A stretch of DNA of 64,000 bases from Triops longicaudatus. Taxonomy: Eukaryota; Arthropoda; Branchiopoda; Notostraca; Triopsidae. The stretch lies in the NCBI GenBank assembly GCA_022885665.1, contig JAGQDJ010000005.1, positions 62,001-126,000 on the forward strand. Reading direction: 5' to 3'. Positions 22,559 through 33,230 of this stretch are shown here, in pieces (the stretch's first letter is position 1; each line of letters opens with the position of its first letter). The notes below the pieces were generated by a model. It did no database searches and was not told the origin of the DNA. It was given only the letters and a program-made list of their open reading frames with translations. The position numbers and the translations under genes were made by a program.

Positions 22559-23371
22559 TTGTCGAGAGAACACTAAGAAGTACACGCGAACATTAGAAGG
22601 TAGCCCACCACTCTAGAAATTGATAACCTTTACCCGAACTCATAGCTACAATTCTCGCTTATCTCTGGATCGTCAGACCAACGACGGGAAGAAAAGCTTG
22701 ACGTTTCACTAACGGACGAACAGATGTCCACATGCAAACTGAAGCATCGATGGCATTCAAAGGATTCCCAAACGCAATATTTCACTGACCTAGAAGCGCT
22801 CAACGGAAACGGGACACGGCTAATTTATTCTGCAGTACAGAATACCGTTGCTCGGCGGGTAGCCGCCGGGGAAGGGCCAAGTCTCTCCAAGCAACGAAAA
22901 AATTCGTAGACAACTTGGAGAAAATTTTTCTAACATATTGATATCGAGGTACAATCCAAAATGTATCGAGAATGTCCTTGTGCTTACAATCGATACTAAG
23001 GCTTACAGATGGGGGCCAGACAAAAAGTCCTTGTTTGGAAACAGCGAGTATAGGTTTCTTCCCCACTTTCCATTTTTCCCACTCGGCAGATTACCGTGGG
23101 ATTTTTTTTTTCCGAAAGAGAGAAAGTGTTTGCATACGTTACTTTCTTTCTTCTTTAAACCCAAACCGACTCCCGTGCTGAAAAATTTGAAACAAAACAT
23201 TGAGAATGTGTTAGTTGCGCGAAAACAAGGAAAACAAACGGAAAAGTGATAGGCGCAGTAGAGCGATTAAGGTGATTTCAACTTTTTTTTGTATCCTTCT
23301 TTATCGTTTAGTAACCATGCTTTAAAGGTTATGTTTCTTAGAGTGCTAATGATTGCTTGAAATTGCTCAAC
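22559..23371. promoter_or_regulatory. Divergent promoter region, dehydrogenase / slingshot
   Basis: The 813 bases between opposing ATGs contain several short open frames of mixed composition, none with family resemblance. The 5' UTRs of both genes are expected here. Confidence 0.5.
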
Positions 23372-26300
23372 ATGGCATTAGTTGTCGTCAGGAATTCAAA
23401 CAGTATACCAAATCCATCGTCCTCAGCGGGTGATTCACCTTCAGACAAGAATGTGGTGGTATTGGTATGTTGTATAATTTGTTATGGACAGTTTCTCATC
23501 ATCTATTGTATGTTTTGTGTCACTTATTAGGATCTAAACCCATCTGAAGAATCAGTTAGCAATGAATCAACGACCGAGGCTATTCCAGCTCAAGAACCAC
23601 TCAATATGCTCGAAACGCAGGAGATGAACAACTCCAAATCTTCTGACAACATAGACTCTAATTCCAGCTCGGATTTACAATACCATTTACTGGCCATGTT
23701 CAATCTTCTTGATCCCTCACACGTTTTAAAGATGGTAAGTCTCCTTTTCCCACATTCAAGTTTTACTACTTCATTCTGAAGACTAAATCTTCCAAAACAT
23801 GCCCACTCGTTTAATCTTTGCGCCTACTTTGTAGAAAAATCTTAATAAGTATCATTAGTTACGTGTGATTTTAGAAATAATAAAACAGTGCTAGAGATAT
23901 ACTAGTAAACTCTTTTTTTCTCTTTACTCCTCTTCCCAAGGCGGTGAAGCTGGAATCGTCACATGTGGGCCGTACACGGTACCTGGCTGTGGTCTCTTGC
24001 AAGGGCAAGCAAGAAAATGAGGAAGAAACTTGTCTTTTAGGCGTCGATGGAACTGTCAGTTCGTCTTGGTTAACGTTGGGTCTTGTAGTGCAAGTTTACG
24101 CTGACACGAGCATTACCTTAGATGGTGATGGAGGGTTTAGCTTATCTTCCGGTGGTCGGCAGCACATTTTCAAGCCCGTATCGGTTCATACTATGTGGGC
24201 TGTGCTACAAACGCTGCATAAAGCGAAGAAGAAAGCGGAGGTAGTGTTGATTGTCTCATCAAAGTGATATAATGTAACTTTTTCATAGGATTATACCCAC
24301 TTCGCTGGAGGGCAAACGCATCAATGGGCAATTTTCTACGAACAGAGGTTGTCTTCAGATCAATCTTGTATTAATGAGTGGCACGCGATGGGCGACATCG
24401 AATCTAGACGCCCGCCTTCACCAGACTGCATTCAGAAGTGAGCCTGATTTTACTTAATTTCTGTTCTTCATTCATTAGGAATTAACGTGGTTGATTTTCA
24501 TTTCCAAAGGCCGAAGGAAAGAGCGGATGCCGAGAGAGCAATTCGGTTGGCATTGAAAGAAGTGATGATGACCGTCGATTTGGATGAAGTGACATCGAAG
24601 TTCATCCGCGCTAAAGTGGAGGAGAAGGTTGGAATGGAATGCTCTGCTTATAAATCGTTCATCGACGAAGAAATGCTAACCATCTTGGGCCAGATGGACA
24701 AAGCTTCGAAAATATTTGATCATGTGTACCTGGGGTCGGAGTGGAATGCGTCGAATTTGGAAGAATTGAAGGAAAACTCTGTGGGTTACATTCTCAACGT
24801 GACGAAAGAAATTGATAATTTCTTCCCGCACTTGTTCGAGTACATGAACATACGCGTCTATGACGATGAAGCGACGGAATTACTCAAGTACTGGGAAAAG
24901 ACATACAAATACATCAGCAAAGCCCAGTAAATTGAACACTTCAACATTAAAATATCTCTAAAACTATGGTATCCATATTCGTTTTACAGAGAGCAAGGAT
25001 CGAAAGTACTAGTTCACTGCAAAATGGGTGTTAGTCGCTCCGCTTCCGTCGTTATTGCCTATGCAATGAAAGCTTACGACTGGGATTTACCCAAAGCGCT
25101 ACAGCATGTTTGTAGCAAACGTAGCTGCGTAAATCCTAACGAGTCTTTCCGGAAACAACTTGAAACTTACGCTGTATGGAATTTTTCGAGTTTCAGATGG
25201 ATTTCTTAAACTGCCTTAGATTTTTTGTCCTTCATTATTGAATCAATCGTCCGATTTCAATTAGTTTTCTCCGTTTTTACCCTTTAGGGTATTTTGGACG
25301 CCTCCAAGCATCGCCACAACAAACTCTTCAGGTCGAAATCCGAGACCAATTTAAAAAAGCCTGCAACGCCTGCCACAACTCCCTTAGCTACGCCTTCGAA
25401 AGCAGCTATAAGTAGAACAAGTGCCACTTCATCGTCTGATCTACTGGAACCTCCTTCGCTGGTAGGCCTAGAAGAAGCAGGAGGATGTGGCGTAGTATTG
25501 ATACAACCTATTGCGCCGCCAGAACCGCCCCCGCTGCCCCCTCCCTTGGACAGTTCGGACACCGGTCGTCCCAAATCGTGGAGTCCGGACGAGAGCATAG
25601 CCTTGGCTTTGTTCCCGTCGTCCTCTTCTTCCTTGCCGGATGAAGCATTACACCATAATAATAACAACAACAATACCACCACAAGCAACACCTCGAGTCC
25701 TGTAAGTTGCAGCATATTGAAGTCTTGTAACGGCCGAACTTACAGTGTGTCGCAAAACCGCGCCGTGCAACTGGAAACAGCCTCTTCTTCCGTAGTACTC
25801 ACTGCCCGAGATGACACCACCATCATGACCGGGTCGATCGACTTTGGCGAATCGTCCTCTTCATCCTCGTCCAATTCAGCATCAACCGATGCGGTGTTCC
25901 CTCTTGTCGAATGCTTTAACCCTTATGTAGAAGCTTACGTCGCACCCATAGTGACGGTCGCGCCGTCTGAAGAGATTTCATGTTTAAAACGAGTGCCTTC
26001 CGTCAAAGACCGGATCTGTGAATTGGAGTCTGCTGTAGTGGCGAAAACCCTTATGCCACCACCGCCTCCCCCTCCCGACCGAACGGGTCTAGTCTTGAGC
26101 AACCTCACCCAGTTTGAGCCCACGTCAATGCCTTCTGGTGGATCCAGATCGAAACCTACGTCACCTGTGGAAGCAGTGTCATCGGAATTAACTTCGCCCG
26201 TTCCTCCGCTGACAGAAACCTCAGTGTTGCCGTTGGTACGAGCGCAATGGAAGCCGCCCGTCGTACGCCATCAAGCAGTGCTGGTGCGACCTGAACATTA

Positions 26301-28031
26301 CTCCGTGCGGGACGAGAGCAATGACGCTCTCAGAATCCCCTTCCCGACATCAGCACCCCCTGTCATGGAGTCTAAAAAGCAAAGTGACGCATTTTCGGAT
26401 CACGTGGATCGCGTTTTTGCCAGGGAGGAGCGATCCGAGTGCCGTAAAAGTTTGAAACTACCCTTAGAACGCGAAAGTCCCTCCCGGCAAAGTTCGTGGG
26501 GTTCTTACGATAGTGCGTACGTCCAAGATTACCGAGACGCCCCTTCACGGCAGCACTCGTGGAGCTCAGGCGATACGCGGAGTACACCGGCACTCTTACC
26601 GTCGCGAAACTCTTCGTTCGGTTCCTACGATATACGGCTCCCGTTGCCGGATGTTTCACAGGAAGACGAAGAAGAAGATTATGTGCAGTTCGAGACGAGC
26701 AGTGTTACTGGCACTATTAAGCGTCAGCCGTCGAGCCGTGCCAGTACCAAAGAGGAGGAAGGCGAGGAAACAAAGGTACGCACCGGGAGTAAAGAGCCGG
26801 TGTGGCACGCAAGGGTGATGAAAACCGAAACCCGGAAGAGCGTGACGCATTACGCGTCTTCTCCGTCATTGCTTCATTATATGGACAGTAAAGATACTCC
26901 GAGTTCCGCATCGAAGTCGTCAACGTCGCAGTTTTGCGAGTTTCCTGCCAGCTTGTACTTACCTGCCACGCCTACCTTACAGTCTGCGCCGCCACTTCCG
27001 CCGCCGTTGGACGACACACCGTTGCCTGGTACTGTGCGTATGCAGTTACAGATCTTGGAGAGTTTCCAGATACCCTCTGTCACGCCCAGCACTGCACGGA
27101 AAGAATATGACGGAGGCGAAACGGGGGAAGGCGTCGTTCGTCGATTGAAAGAAGTTTTGGAAGCCAAATCCATGACCCAGTTAACACCTTTAGATATCGC
27201 TGTACCAGTTATCGGAATGCCTACTATGTAAGTACATCAAATATTGTATAGCTCTCGGTTTACGCAAAAAATATTCAAAATTCCCGTGTAGAGCGAAGCA
27301 GTTCAAAAGTTGACCTAAAGCAGTCTCCGCGTAAAAGGAAGGCTGAAAGCAGTTGAATTAAGAACGGATTTTTTTATTGTAACCAGTGTAGGCCGAAGCC
27401 TATTAGGGAAAACTGATGTTTAATTTCAAGTATGTTTAGGAGGAAACCGAGAAATACGAGCACGATGACGCAGCAACTTAGAAAAGGTATGGGTGGACGA
27501 GGTTTGCTGAGAAGACGGAGCTTAAGCGTCGATAAGATGAACTGCCGAGGTAAAAGCCCTTCACCGCCGTTGAATGCCAAGAAAAACAGTCCCCACCGAT
27601 CTTTTTCGCAATGCGCAGCTTCCAGGGAGGAGGAGTCAAGCACGTCGCCCGGTTCTGACACGGATTTGACTGTAAGGCTCTTGGTAGACAAGTTCGATCG
27701 CGGGAAGCAAAGCAAAGAACGCCCCAGGGTGCATTCCGATCCAGCTCCGCCTACGTTCCCTCCCTTGCCGCTACGGCATTCGAGTTCGACGACAGTCATT
27801 AGTGCTACCCAGCCGCAAGTACCTGCCCCTATCTCCAGTTTGGAGAACGACTCCTGGCGGAAGCCGATTTTTTTACGGGAAGGCAGCATGAAACCGCCAT
27901 CGGGACCTTTGAGCCAATTTCCGACCCATTCACCGTCGCTGCAAGTGCAAGTCAAGAAGCACCAAGGCAAAACTCATCCGCTCGCGCAACTTTCGCGTTC
28001 AGTACAGCCGCTTTCGTCAAGTACTATGTAA
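23372..28031 (+). CDS. ssh: Slingshot protein phosphatase (cofilin phosphatase)
   Basis: It dephosphorylates and so activates cofilin, promoting actin filament turnover. Eight exons: 23372-23464, 23531-23734, 23941-24240, 24289-24437, 24510-24926, 24990-25173, 25288-27227 and 27440-28031, giving 1292 residues. The N-terminal SSH-N domain spans about 70-250 (QYHLLAMFNLLDPSHVLKM, then AVKLESSHVGRTRYLAVV). A DEK_C-like helix bundle follows (VDLDEVTSKFIRAKVEEKVG). The dual-specificity phosphatase domain starts IFDHVYLGSEWNASN and has acid-loop VYDDEATELLKYW and active site HCKMGVSRSAS. The long C-terminal region is Ser/Pro-rich with a polyproline stretch, an Asn run and three RxxS-type repeats (SRQSSWGSYD, SRQHSWSSGD, SRNSSFGSYD) at about 26482-26631. 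Retaining the last intron gives an immediate stop, so a shorter isoform is possible. Confidence 0.95.
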
Positions 28032-28765
28032 ATGATGCAATAGCGTTGAATGTGTACAGTACCGTGAACATAATCATAAATATTCCGTGTGAGAAAGGAA
28101 ACCAATCCTCATATAGAAGGAAATCGTGGTGAATTCATTTTAAAACACGCTTCTTGCCCCTTGTACACCAATCCCACCCCGTGTCTTTTCTTTACTCATG
28201 ATTTTTAATTCTAGAGTAAGCTAAAAGGGAAATTCTTAATTGCAAAAGCGAAACTCTTAATCGCATTCGTGTTTTAGAGCCTGGAAAACGTATGGATTTT
28301 TCTATAATTGGTAGAATTGACCCTTATCGCCATTTTGGGACTACGGGCTAAGATGGTGTTCATTATTGATTGCAGCAAAACCGTGCAGCATTTAGAACAA
28401 ACATTTTAGTACCACCTTGGCTTTCTTTGAATCGAGTCCTAACGCCAGTTTGCGTGCAGCGAACGTTTTAAAACCCGCCTTTTCGCCGACATTTCGCCTT
28501 TTGCAAAGGTCAAAGGTATCAAAACTGAAACGAGGGATAATTGTGTCAGTGTCAAACGTTTTCCAGGCCTAGTCAAATCATCTTTATCATTGTCGATCGG
28601 AACTTTGTGTTTATTGGCTTTTCTTTATCAACGGCCATGTCAAGGCTTTATTCTCTTGTAGATGGCGTTATTTTCACCTATCGTCATTATCCCCCTTTTC
28701 AACAAAACATTTTCGCTGGCATTGTATATTGAAATACTTTGTATTAAAAAGCAAAATAGCTCATT
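28032..28765. other. Convergent 3' regions of slingshot and TYW4
   Basis: About 730 bases with both 3' UTRs. I see no protein-like frame or repeat. Confidence 0.6.
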
Positions 28766-31142
28766 TCACCGAACGTAGTCTCGTAACTGAAGTGACATGG
28801 AGTAATTATTAAGATGTGTCCCGAAGGAAAAACAATTGGCCCCGCCTCCCATTGTCCTCAAGCATTGACGATCTTCATCGTAGTCCACGGTGAAACCTTG
28901 AAGTAGCAGAGGTCGTGACGGATCTGCAACCTGGCAATTATGAAGATTGTAGGTAGTAAGAATATAATTTTGTCAGTATTGCACATACTGTCAGGCGGTA
29001 TTCTTGGCAGGTCAAATCAACCAAGTTAATTACACTTAAACCCGGCTCTAGGTGAGGGATGCTTGTTACTCCGCCAAATAACAACAACGTGTTTCGGATT
29101 AAACAGGCTTGGTGGGAGAAACGCGGCAAGGGCTTCGGTTGAAGCGCCAGCTCTCGCCATTGGTCTCCTTCGAGCAACAATACGTCATCCATAATGGCTT
29201 CACTTGCTGAAAGCCCTCCGGCTACGACTACTCGATTCTGCCACGTCACAGCAGAATGCGAATGTCTCGGAAAGGGCAGATTAGCCACTTCTTGCCACTG
29301 GCTACTTCTGGGATTGAAAAACCAACAGTCCGCTAAGACCTGAAGTCAGAAAAAAAGGAATAAAATACGATATTTACAATCAGTGTGTTTTCATTTGTAC
29401 CTTTTTGGTAGTTTTCCCACCTGTTATCACCAAACATTCTTGATCTCCTTCCTCGAAGACATTGGCAGCGTGCCGCCAACGTGGTGTTGGGTTATTGTCG
29501 GTGAAAACCTGTAGGATCGGTTGTGACGAGGGGTCTACGATAACTAAATCGTTTAGCGGCCTTAAGGGTGACTGCCGGCCACCGAAAATAATTACAAGTT
29601 CTTTGCCCTGGCAGCGCACATTGGTTGCTGTATGATACATTCGACTTAAAACCGGATCGTCAATGACTGTAGTGATCTTTGATTCGTTTTTCGACCAATT
29701 CAGCTCGACTAAGTCGCTGAGTCTCGCGTGGTTTAATTGCGATGAAGTTTTCACGCCAAATCCACCGGTTATGAGTGTTTTTCCTTGGTATTTTGCTGAA
29801 GCGTGTCCCCAGCGCTGGAGGTCAATTTCGGTAAGACTCTGAGAAACGATCTCTTGAGAAGGATATGTATCCGGATCGGGTAACAGATCTCGGAAAGGTG
29901 AGATATTCTTGTAGGCGGTGACGAGAACATAATGGTTGCATTTGCACTGCAATGATTCGGGTTCGTCAAACGGCTCCAATGCCGAAATACGCTGTTTTTC
30001 TTGTCCACTTAGACTTTCGTAGACTTGATTAATCCCCAGCACAAAACACTGCTCCCAACCCTGAAAACACCTTGTTTTATGAGGAACTCACAGGAAAAAA
30101 TTTTGACCATTTTAAGTTGTTCCTACTTTGTTGAGGTATCGGTTTTTCTGATCTTCTGGCGTGGGATAAAAGGGCAAACTTAGGAGAGGACTGGAGAGAA
30201 TTTGGAAATGTTTCGTCATAACTATTCCGAAGTTATCGCTACCATAAACTTGTTCATAATTCATAAAAACAGCTTGCTGAAACCATTCCGCTGTCCACTC
30301 AATTAGCTTCGAAGAGCTAGGAAGGGAAAAAGGCCATTTGATTACGGGTAAGGTCATTAAACTGTAAAATAGATTCAATTCTGAGACACAGAAAAGTGAA
30401 ATACCTGGGTTCGTCCATGTAAGTTATGGCACATTCTGAAAATATAAGCGTGGGAAGCTCTGGGCTTATTTGTCCTTCCTGGAAGCGCTGCCCAAGGCAG
30501 TTAAGGTCTCTCAAATCAGCGTCCATTAACGTATAATTAGGTCGGTTGGTGGACTCGGTGTTAGAAATGCAAGTTTGCAATTCGGGAGTCGTCGCAATAA
30601 TTTTGCGCTTGCGTTCGACCACCTCGCGGAAGTCGATTTCAATGTAAGCACATGTCTGCAAAGCTCCCGCTGCTTGAAAACGAAAAAATGTTGAGTCGAA
30701 TCCTGCCCCATAGGAAATTATTTGCTTAGGTTGACTAGAGAAGGCTTTCAAGAAGCTCTGGATGGCAGAATTCATCGCTACGAAGCGAGCGTAGTAGCCT
30801 CGATGGATTAGTGGTGACCGGCGCGTTGGTTTGGACACGAAATATTGCAAAAATTTGTCCTCGTAATATCCCGTGACAACAGTAGAGTATTTTGATACTA
30901 TACTCCAATCATTGGAGCCTTGAACCTGTAAACAGAGCCACGGAAAATATTAAGTTGATGGCATTATTAATAGTTCAAATTTCGCGGGATAACGCCTGTT
31001 GAGAATTAACGGAAACTGGCTTGTATTTATCCGTGTTATTCTTAACTTGTAAACAGCGACAAAAAACTTGTACTAGTGATCTGTAATTATGTACCTGAGT
31101 GACTGATGAAGCTGCTGGAAATTTTTTCTTCAGTTTTTCCAT
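28766..31142 (-). CDS. LCMT2: tRNA wybutosine-synthesising protein 4 (TYW4/LCMT2)
   Basis: It methylates and methoxycarbonylates the wybutosine precursor at position 37 of phenylalanine tRNA, using S-adenosylmethionine. Exons (complement): 28766-28930, 28989-29339, 29401-30060, 30127-30316, 30405-30925 and 31095-31142, giving 644 residues, close to the family size. The N-terminal half is a leucine carboxyl methyltransferase-like domain with RRSPLIHRGYYAR, SAM-binding QIISYGAGFDSTFFRF, YIEIDFREVVERK, LMDADLRDL and ECAITYMDE. The C-terminal half is a Kelch-type propeller with repeats such as RWGHASAKYQGKTLITGGFG, VIIFGGRQSPLRPLNDLVIV, RWRHAANVFEEG, PRHSHSAVTWQNRVVVAGGL and SHQACLIRNTLLLFGG. This fusion distinguishes TYW4 from the PP2A methyltransferase LCMT1. 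Confidence 0.94.
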
Positions 31143-31294
31143 TATTTTACACAAGAAACGTTCTGTCTAAATCCGATTGTCGTCTTTCACTACAATTTTA
31201 CCAGCATGTGATTTAATTTTCGAATAGTTGACCTGGTTGTCAAAAGGTGGCATAAGTGCAGTGCATTTTCGCGCCAATTAGGATTCAAAAAATC
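31143..31294. promoter_or_regulatory. Short bidirectional promoter, TYW4 / UBOX5, with an E2F-like site
   Basis: Only 152 bases separate the two opposing ATGs, so both 5' UTRs and promoters must share it. It contains TTTTCGCGCCAA at 31266-31277, a match to the E2F consensus TTTSGCGC. No TATA box is evident. Confidence 0.6.
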
Positions 31295-33230
31295 ATGGCC
31301 GTTAATACAAAATTTGATAGCGAACTCATAAATTTTGCGAAATCTAGTTTGGGAACTGTGGTGTCTTGTAACCAAGTAGCATTGGACGGTTATGAAGCAT
31401 CAAATCTTCTGTCAAACACTATCCCGACGAAAGGCTTCATTGCCGATTCTTTTATAAGACCGCCAGTTTTCTTAACGTTCACACTTCCGTGCCACGTGGA
31501 CTTGGATCATGTGCAAATTAAAGTTTCTGTTGGCTCGCAACGGTCATCCGGTTTGGAAATTTTAACTTCCTCGTCGTGCAGCAACAGTAAGTCTTTCCTC
31601 AGTGGCGTCGTGCCATAAGGGGCCCGGGGTGCCCGGGCACCCCCAAAATTTTGCCATCCTGAGAAAAAAGGTATCACCCTTTTTCAAAATTTGTAAACCT
31701 GAAAAAAAGTACCACCTTTTTACAAGAAATGCAAAATCGGGCACCCCCAAATTTTTGAAGTGCACGACGCCACTGTCTTTCCTTCAAGATTTGGACACGT
31801 TTCTTCATTCATTTAAGAGTTGAACCGAGTTTATTGGTCAAACTGTTCGTAAATAGGTGTCTTTCAAAACGACCATTAAAGAGTCAATTGTTGATGATAC
31901 GTCTGGTTTCTATAATTTCACGTTCTATTAACCTTCTTTTAATTGTTCTCTTCACCTATTTTGGGTCTTATTCTCCTTCATCTCTCTAACAGGTGCATTA
32001 AGCTTATTTAGCCACGGAAATGATTTCTATACTGTTGGCACCTGCAGAGTCGATGACAATCAATGTGAAGACGTCATCTTTCTTCGAAAATCTACAATAG
32101 CCGCTTCTAACAATGTTCACGTAGCTCGTCACGTCATGCAGCATCGCATCAGTGACGCATTATCGCGAGTCCGAATGTTGCTCGTGAAAATCTTCCGCAC
32201 ACAAGGTTCCAGCGTCCCTGCCCTAGGGCGTATTGCCATTTGGGGCCGCATTAGTCCTACAGTTAACCCACCACTCGCTACTGAAATTCGATATAAATGG
32301 GAACAAACGCTCCGGCCACGCACCTTCCCGGTTTCACCTTCTCCCTCAACTTCGCACTCATCTGCGCAACCCACCAACGCCAGCGCTACCGCACAGAGCA
32401 TTCCAGACATCCCTGTAGAAATTCCTGAAGAGTTTTTAGATGGTTTAACCCTTGATGTTATGGCGTTACCCATTCGTCTCCCGTCCGGAAATGTCATTGA
32501 TCGATCTACATTAGATCGGTACATAAACGACGAAGCTAATTGGGGAAGGTCGCCTTCGGATCCCTTTACAGGCGTCGCCTTTTCCGCTCAACTGAAGCCT
32601 GTGCTCGATTCCGCCCTCAAAGCACGCATTGACCAATTTTTAGTCTTTCACCAAGACGAACCACATTTGAAACATGTACCACGCACGACAGGAGGACGTA
32701 GCAACAATTCACATTGGACGCTTCCTCCCCCTTCTCCGTCCACGACCCCATCCAAGCCCGTCAAAAGAAGTTGCCCGTTACAAGGAACTGGTATGGTTTC
32801 CGGTGCCACCGGAGCCAAAGTCCTTAAAAAATCCACTGGCCCAATTAACACTACCAGTAACGATGCCCAGTCAGTTCTGGCCCACAAAAACCAGGGCAAC
32901 ACGCTGGTAGGCAAACTGGGCGCTCAGTTACGCGCCCTCGAAAGAAAGCCAGTACTGCAAACACCCAAACCTAGCACCGTCACCTCCGCATCAACTCACT
33001 CCGCGCCAGAATTAAAACCAACAAGTTTTTTTCAAAAACACTCCATGATTGCGAACAACTGCTGTTGCAGATCGGGATGCGTTTCCCGGTGTGAAATTCT
33101 GTATAAATTGCCGTGCGAGCATCTCTTGTGTCGATCATGTCTCTTGGATCAAGAATCTCCTACCGACAGTCGTTGCCCAACGTGTTATCAGTCATTTCTC
33201 AAGGAATCCGTCCACCGCTTTCATACGTGA
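31295..33230 (+). CDS. UBOX5: U-box and RING domain ubiquitin ligase, UBOX5/RNF37 type
   Basis: An E3 ubiquitin ligase, reported as nuclear in mammals. Two exons, 31295-31586 and 31993-33230, give 509 residues. The N-terminal domain starts MAVNTKFDSELINFAKSSLG and includes KGFIADSFIRPPVFLTFTLP and the LGRIAIWGRISP segment, conserved in RNF37. The U-box covers about residues 238-313 (IPEEFLDGLTLDVMALPIRL, GNVIDRSTLDRYI, RSPSDPFTGVAF). After a Ser/Pro/Thr-rich linker, a C-terminal RING-like finger at about 453-500 carries CCCRSGC, CEHLLCRSC and CPTC. Having both a U-box and a RING is the signature of this family. The single intron contains a 176-bp MITE starting 13 bases after the splice donor. 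The downstream reading frame is unaffected. Confidence 0.9.
31600..31775. mobile_element. hAT-type MITE, 176 bp, with intact 8-bp target duplication
   Basis: The ends are perfect 14-base inverted repeats: CAGTGGCGTCGTGC at 31600-31613 and its reverse complement at 31762-31775. They are flanked directly by identical 8-base target duplications TCTTTCCT at 31592-31599 and 31776-31783. CAGTGG-type ends with 8-base duplications are diagnostic of the hAT superfamily. Inside, GGGCACCCCCAAA occurs twice in direct orientation and a GGGTGCCCGGGCACCC palindrome lies near the left end. There is no transposase, so it is non-autonomous. The exact duplication suggests a fairly recent insertion. Confidence 0.95.

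Noticed and set aside
25284..25715. 143-codon minus-strand Gly/Ser/Leu-rich frame
   Set aside because: Mirror of the Ser/Pro and Asn-coding repeats of slingshot on the plus strand.
27374..27970. 198-codon minus-strand frame
   Set aside because: Antisense to the last slingshot exon, which is in phase with the preceding exon.
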